Source of the DNA: Corynebacterium frankenforstense
GTDB lineage: Bacteria > Actinomycetota > Actinomycetes > Mycobacteriales > Mycobacteriaceae
Reading direction: 5' to 3'
DNA length: 64,000 nt
Assembly: GCF_030211955.1 (NCBI RefSeq)
Contig: NZ_JASODI010000001.1
Coordinates: 62,001 to 126,000 of the forward strand
Positions 62,030 through 64,000 of this stretch are shown in pieces (the stretch's first letter is position 1; the number at the start of each line of letters is the position of its first letter). The notes under the pieces were generated by a model. The model saw only the letters and a list, made by a program, of their open reading frames with translations. It was not told the DNA's origin and ran no database searches. The translations under genes were made by a program, and so were the position numbers.

Positions 62030-64000
62030 GTGGAGTCGAAAGCCTCACCCGCCTCAGGGAAGGACAGGCCCGGGGAGGACCGGCCGCGCACGGACCGCAA
62101 CGTCGAGCGCGCCCGCCGGTTCCTCCGCGAGGTGACCTACCCGCACAGCATCCACCCGGCGCTGGTGCCGGGTGTCTCGGTCGACGACCAGAAGATCCGC
62201 TACCGCGTCGACCGGCCCATCGTGCTCACCGTCGGCGGGCTGATCATCGCCTTCGTCGCCTGGGGCATCATCGCCCCGATGAACGTCTTCGAGGTCTCCA
62301 GCGCCGCGCTCGACTGGCTGATGGTCAACCTCGGCTGGATCTTCACCGTGGTCGCCATCGGCATGGCCATCGTGCTGCTGTGCCTGGCGTTCTCGCGCTT
62401 CGGCAAGATCCCGCTCGGCCTCGACGACGAGAAACCCGAGTACTCCACCCTGTCCTGGGCGGCGATGCTGTTTGCCGCCGGCATCGGCATCGCCATCATC
62501 TTCTTCGGTCCCTTCGAGCCGATGTCGCACTACCTGAGCCCGAGGCCCGGCGCCTACGAGCCGGCGACGCAGGAGGCCGTCATCGGCGCGCTGGCGCAGT
62601 CCGCCCTGCACTGGGGCGTCAACGCCTGGGCGATCTACGCCGTCGTCGGCCTGGCCGTCGCCTACGTCTCCTACCGGCGCGGGCGCGTGCCGCTGATGAG
62701 CTCGATTCTGACCCCCTTGTTCGGCAACAAGGACACCGACTCCTGGCCCGCGCGCGTCATCGACGGGCTGGCGATCATCGCCACGCTCTTCGGCACCGCC
62801 GCCTCCCTGGGCCTGGGTGCCCTGCAGATCGGCACCGGCTTCCAGCTGGTCACCGGCTGGTCGACCACCGGCAACACCGTCGCGCTGGTCATCATCGTCG
62901 TGCTGACCTGCGGCACCATCGCCTCGGCGACCTCCGGGGTGGCCAAGGGCATCCGGTGGCTGTCCAACATCAACCTCGTGCTGGCCCTGGGCGTGGCGAT
63001 CTTCTTCTTCGTCGTCGGACCGACAGCCTTTCTGGCCAACATGATCCCGGCCGTGGTCGTCGACTACGTCGGCTCCCTGCCCGAGGCGCTCTCGGCGAAC
63101 ATGGGCCAGGGCGAGGACATGCAGGAGTTCCTCTCCGGCTGGACCACCTTCTACTGGGCCTGGTGGGTCTCCTGGTCGCCGTTCGTCGGCGTCTTCGTGG
63201 CCAAGATCTCCAAGGGCCGGACCATCCGCGAGTTCGTCCTCGGCGTGCTGTTCATCCCCGGCACCATCATCATCCTGGCGTTCACCATCCTCGGCGGCAC
63301 CGCCATCTGGCTGCAGCGCGAGAGCGGCGACATCGTGCCCGGCAACGACCCGGCCAACATGCCGCCGGCCGAGGAGATCTTCTTCATCGTGCTCGACCAC
63401 CTGCCCGGCGCCCAGATCGTCGCGCCGATCGTGCTGGTCATGCTCGCCGTCTTCTTCATCACCACCGCCGACTCGGCCTCGCTGGTCAACTCCCAGTTCA
63501 GCCAGCGCGGCAACCCCAGCCCCAACCGCGTGGTCACCGCCTTCTGGGCGGTGTGCATGGCCGGCATCGCCGCGGTGATTCTGCTGGCCGGCAACGAGAA
63601 CGCGCTGCAGGGCCTGCAGAACTTCGTCACCGTCACCGCCCTGCCCTTCGCGGTGATCCTCATCCTGATGATGCTCGCCCTGCTGCGCGAGCTGCGCGGC
63701 GACCCGCTGGCGCTGCGGCAGCGCTTCGGCGAGGAGGCGCTGGCCGGTGCCGTGCTGCACGGCGTGCGCGACTACGGCGACAACTGGACGCTCTCGGTCG
63801 AGGGCACCGCCGACGAGGACTACGCCGCCGGTGCCGCCTTCGACTCCACGGCCGCCGAGTACACCGAGTGGTACGCGCGCACCGACGAGGAGGGCAACCG
63901 CGTCGGCTACGACTACGAGACCGGCGAGTACCTCGAGGAGGTCAACGACTCCGCCGCCACCGACGGCAGCTGGGACCCCGAGGAGGGGGAGGGGACCGTG
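62030..64000 (+). CDS. BCCT-family osmolyte transporter (cut by window end)
   Basis: 657 codons are visible from a GTG with AAAGGA upstream, open to the last base. After a charged N-terminus come twelve helices. FAAGIGIAIIFFGPFEPMSHY is the substrate and sodium-site segment; the family signature is FYWAWWVSWSPFVGVFVAKIS. It resembles the ectoine/proline/betaine carriers EctP and LcoP of C. glutamicum more than BetT. The acidic C-terminal tail (TDEEGNRVGYDYETGEYLEE) continues out of the window. Likely used in osmotic stress. Confidence 0.88.
   Translation, partial: MESKASPASGKDRPGEDRPRTDRNVERARRFLREVTYPHSIHPALVPGVSVDDQKIRYRVDRPIVLTVGGLIIAFVAWGIIAPMNVFEVSSAALDWLMVNLGWIFTVVAIGMAIVLLCLAFSRFGKIPLGLDDEKPEYSTLSWAAMLFAAGIGIAIIFFGPFEPMSHYLSPRPGAYEPATQEAVIGALAQSALHWGVNAWAIYAVVGLAVAYVSYRRGRVPLMSSILTPLFGNKDTDSWPARVIDGLAIIATLFGTAASLGLGALQIGTGFQLVTGWSTTGNTVALVIIVVLTCGTIASATSGVAKGIRWLSNINLVLALGVAIFFFVVGPTAFLANMIPAVVVDYVGSLPEALSANMGQGEDMQEFLSGWTTFYWAWWVSWSPFVGVFVAKISKGRTIREFVLGVLFIPGTIIILAFTILGGTAIWLQRESGDIVPGNDPANMPPAEEIFFIVLDHLPGAQIVAPIVLVMLAVFFITTADSASLVNSQFSQRGNPSPNRVVTAFWAVCMAGIAAVILLAGNENALQGLQNFVTVTALPFAVILILMMLALLRELRGDPLALRQRFGEEALAGAVLHGVRDYGDNWTLSVEGTADEDYAAGAAFDSTAAEYTEWYARTDEEGNRVGYDYETGEYLEEVNDSAATDGSWDPEEGEGTV

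Overview
The window is high-GC (about 70%), gene-dense chromosomal DNA of an actinobacterium, almost certainly a Corynebacterium. Three things point there. The core order (coaA-glyA, phoH, fumC-glpX, DUF4245, xseBA, ispH, rmuC, ychF) is typical of the genus. Many GTG starts sit a few bases after a TAnnnT-like -10 box, as in leaderless mRNAs. The protein families (DUF5997, DUF4245, LGFP-like and LppP/LprE lipoproteins) also fit. The assignment rests on reading, not on a database search.

Layout. 1-23.5 kb is mainly housekeeping: a flavodoxin-domain protein cut by the window edge, coaA, glyA, a GH13 enzyme, a divergent DUF5997/LysR-effector-domain pair, a lipoprotein, phoH, a GNAT, a TetR-MFS efflux unit, fumC, glpX, xseBA, ispH, rmuC, an AI-2E family transporter and ychF. 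At 23.5-34.0 kb lies a foreign island inserted at the 3' end of ychF. It is bounded by a 229/228-bp direct repeat of the ychF tail, of which the first 187 bp are identical. It carries gene fragments (VWA protein, luciferase-like oxidoreductase), DUF488 and glycolipid-binding proteins, an ArsO-like monooxygenase, a CmtR-controlled P1B-type metal ATPase, a mercury module (merR, operator, merA, small Cys-rich membrane protein) and remains of a plasmid mobilisation region (mobA overlapping a mobB-like gene in another frame, plus a broken mobC). No integrase or replication gene is visible. A higBA toxin-antitoxin pair follows, inserted at the tail of a DUF1963 gene with a second, shorter tail duplication.

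35-50 kb holds assorted accessory metabolism: an SDR, a carboxymuconolactone decarboxylase-like protein, lipoproteins, a decayed flavin monooxygenase fused by deletion to half an SDR, a betaine-aldehyde dehydrogenase with a BetT-like choline carrier, a ChaA-like antiporter, a macrodomain deacetylase, a PIG-L deacetylase with a damaged start, and Kup.

The most striking region is 50.1-60.1 kb, a compact self-sufficient selenocysteine locus. It encodes a formate dehydrogenase alpha subunit whose reading frame crosses an in-frame UGA (Sec189) followed by a bacterial SECIS hairpin, its four-cluster Fe-S subunit, an NrfD-type membrane subunit, selD, a tRNA-Sec(UCA), selA and selB. Everything needed to charge, deliver and decode Sec therefore sits next to its only visible client. 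The window ends with a mismatch uracil glycosylase, a lipoate ligase and a second BCCT carrier cut by the window edge.

A recurring oddity is the duplication of gene tails across stop codons, at sizes from 16 bp to 229 bp (GNAT, xseA, SDR remnant, LppP, DUF1963, ychF).
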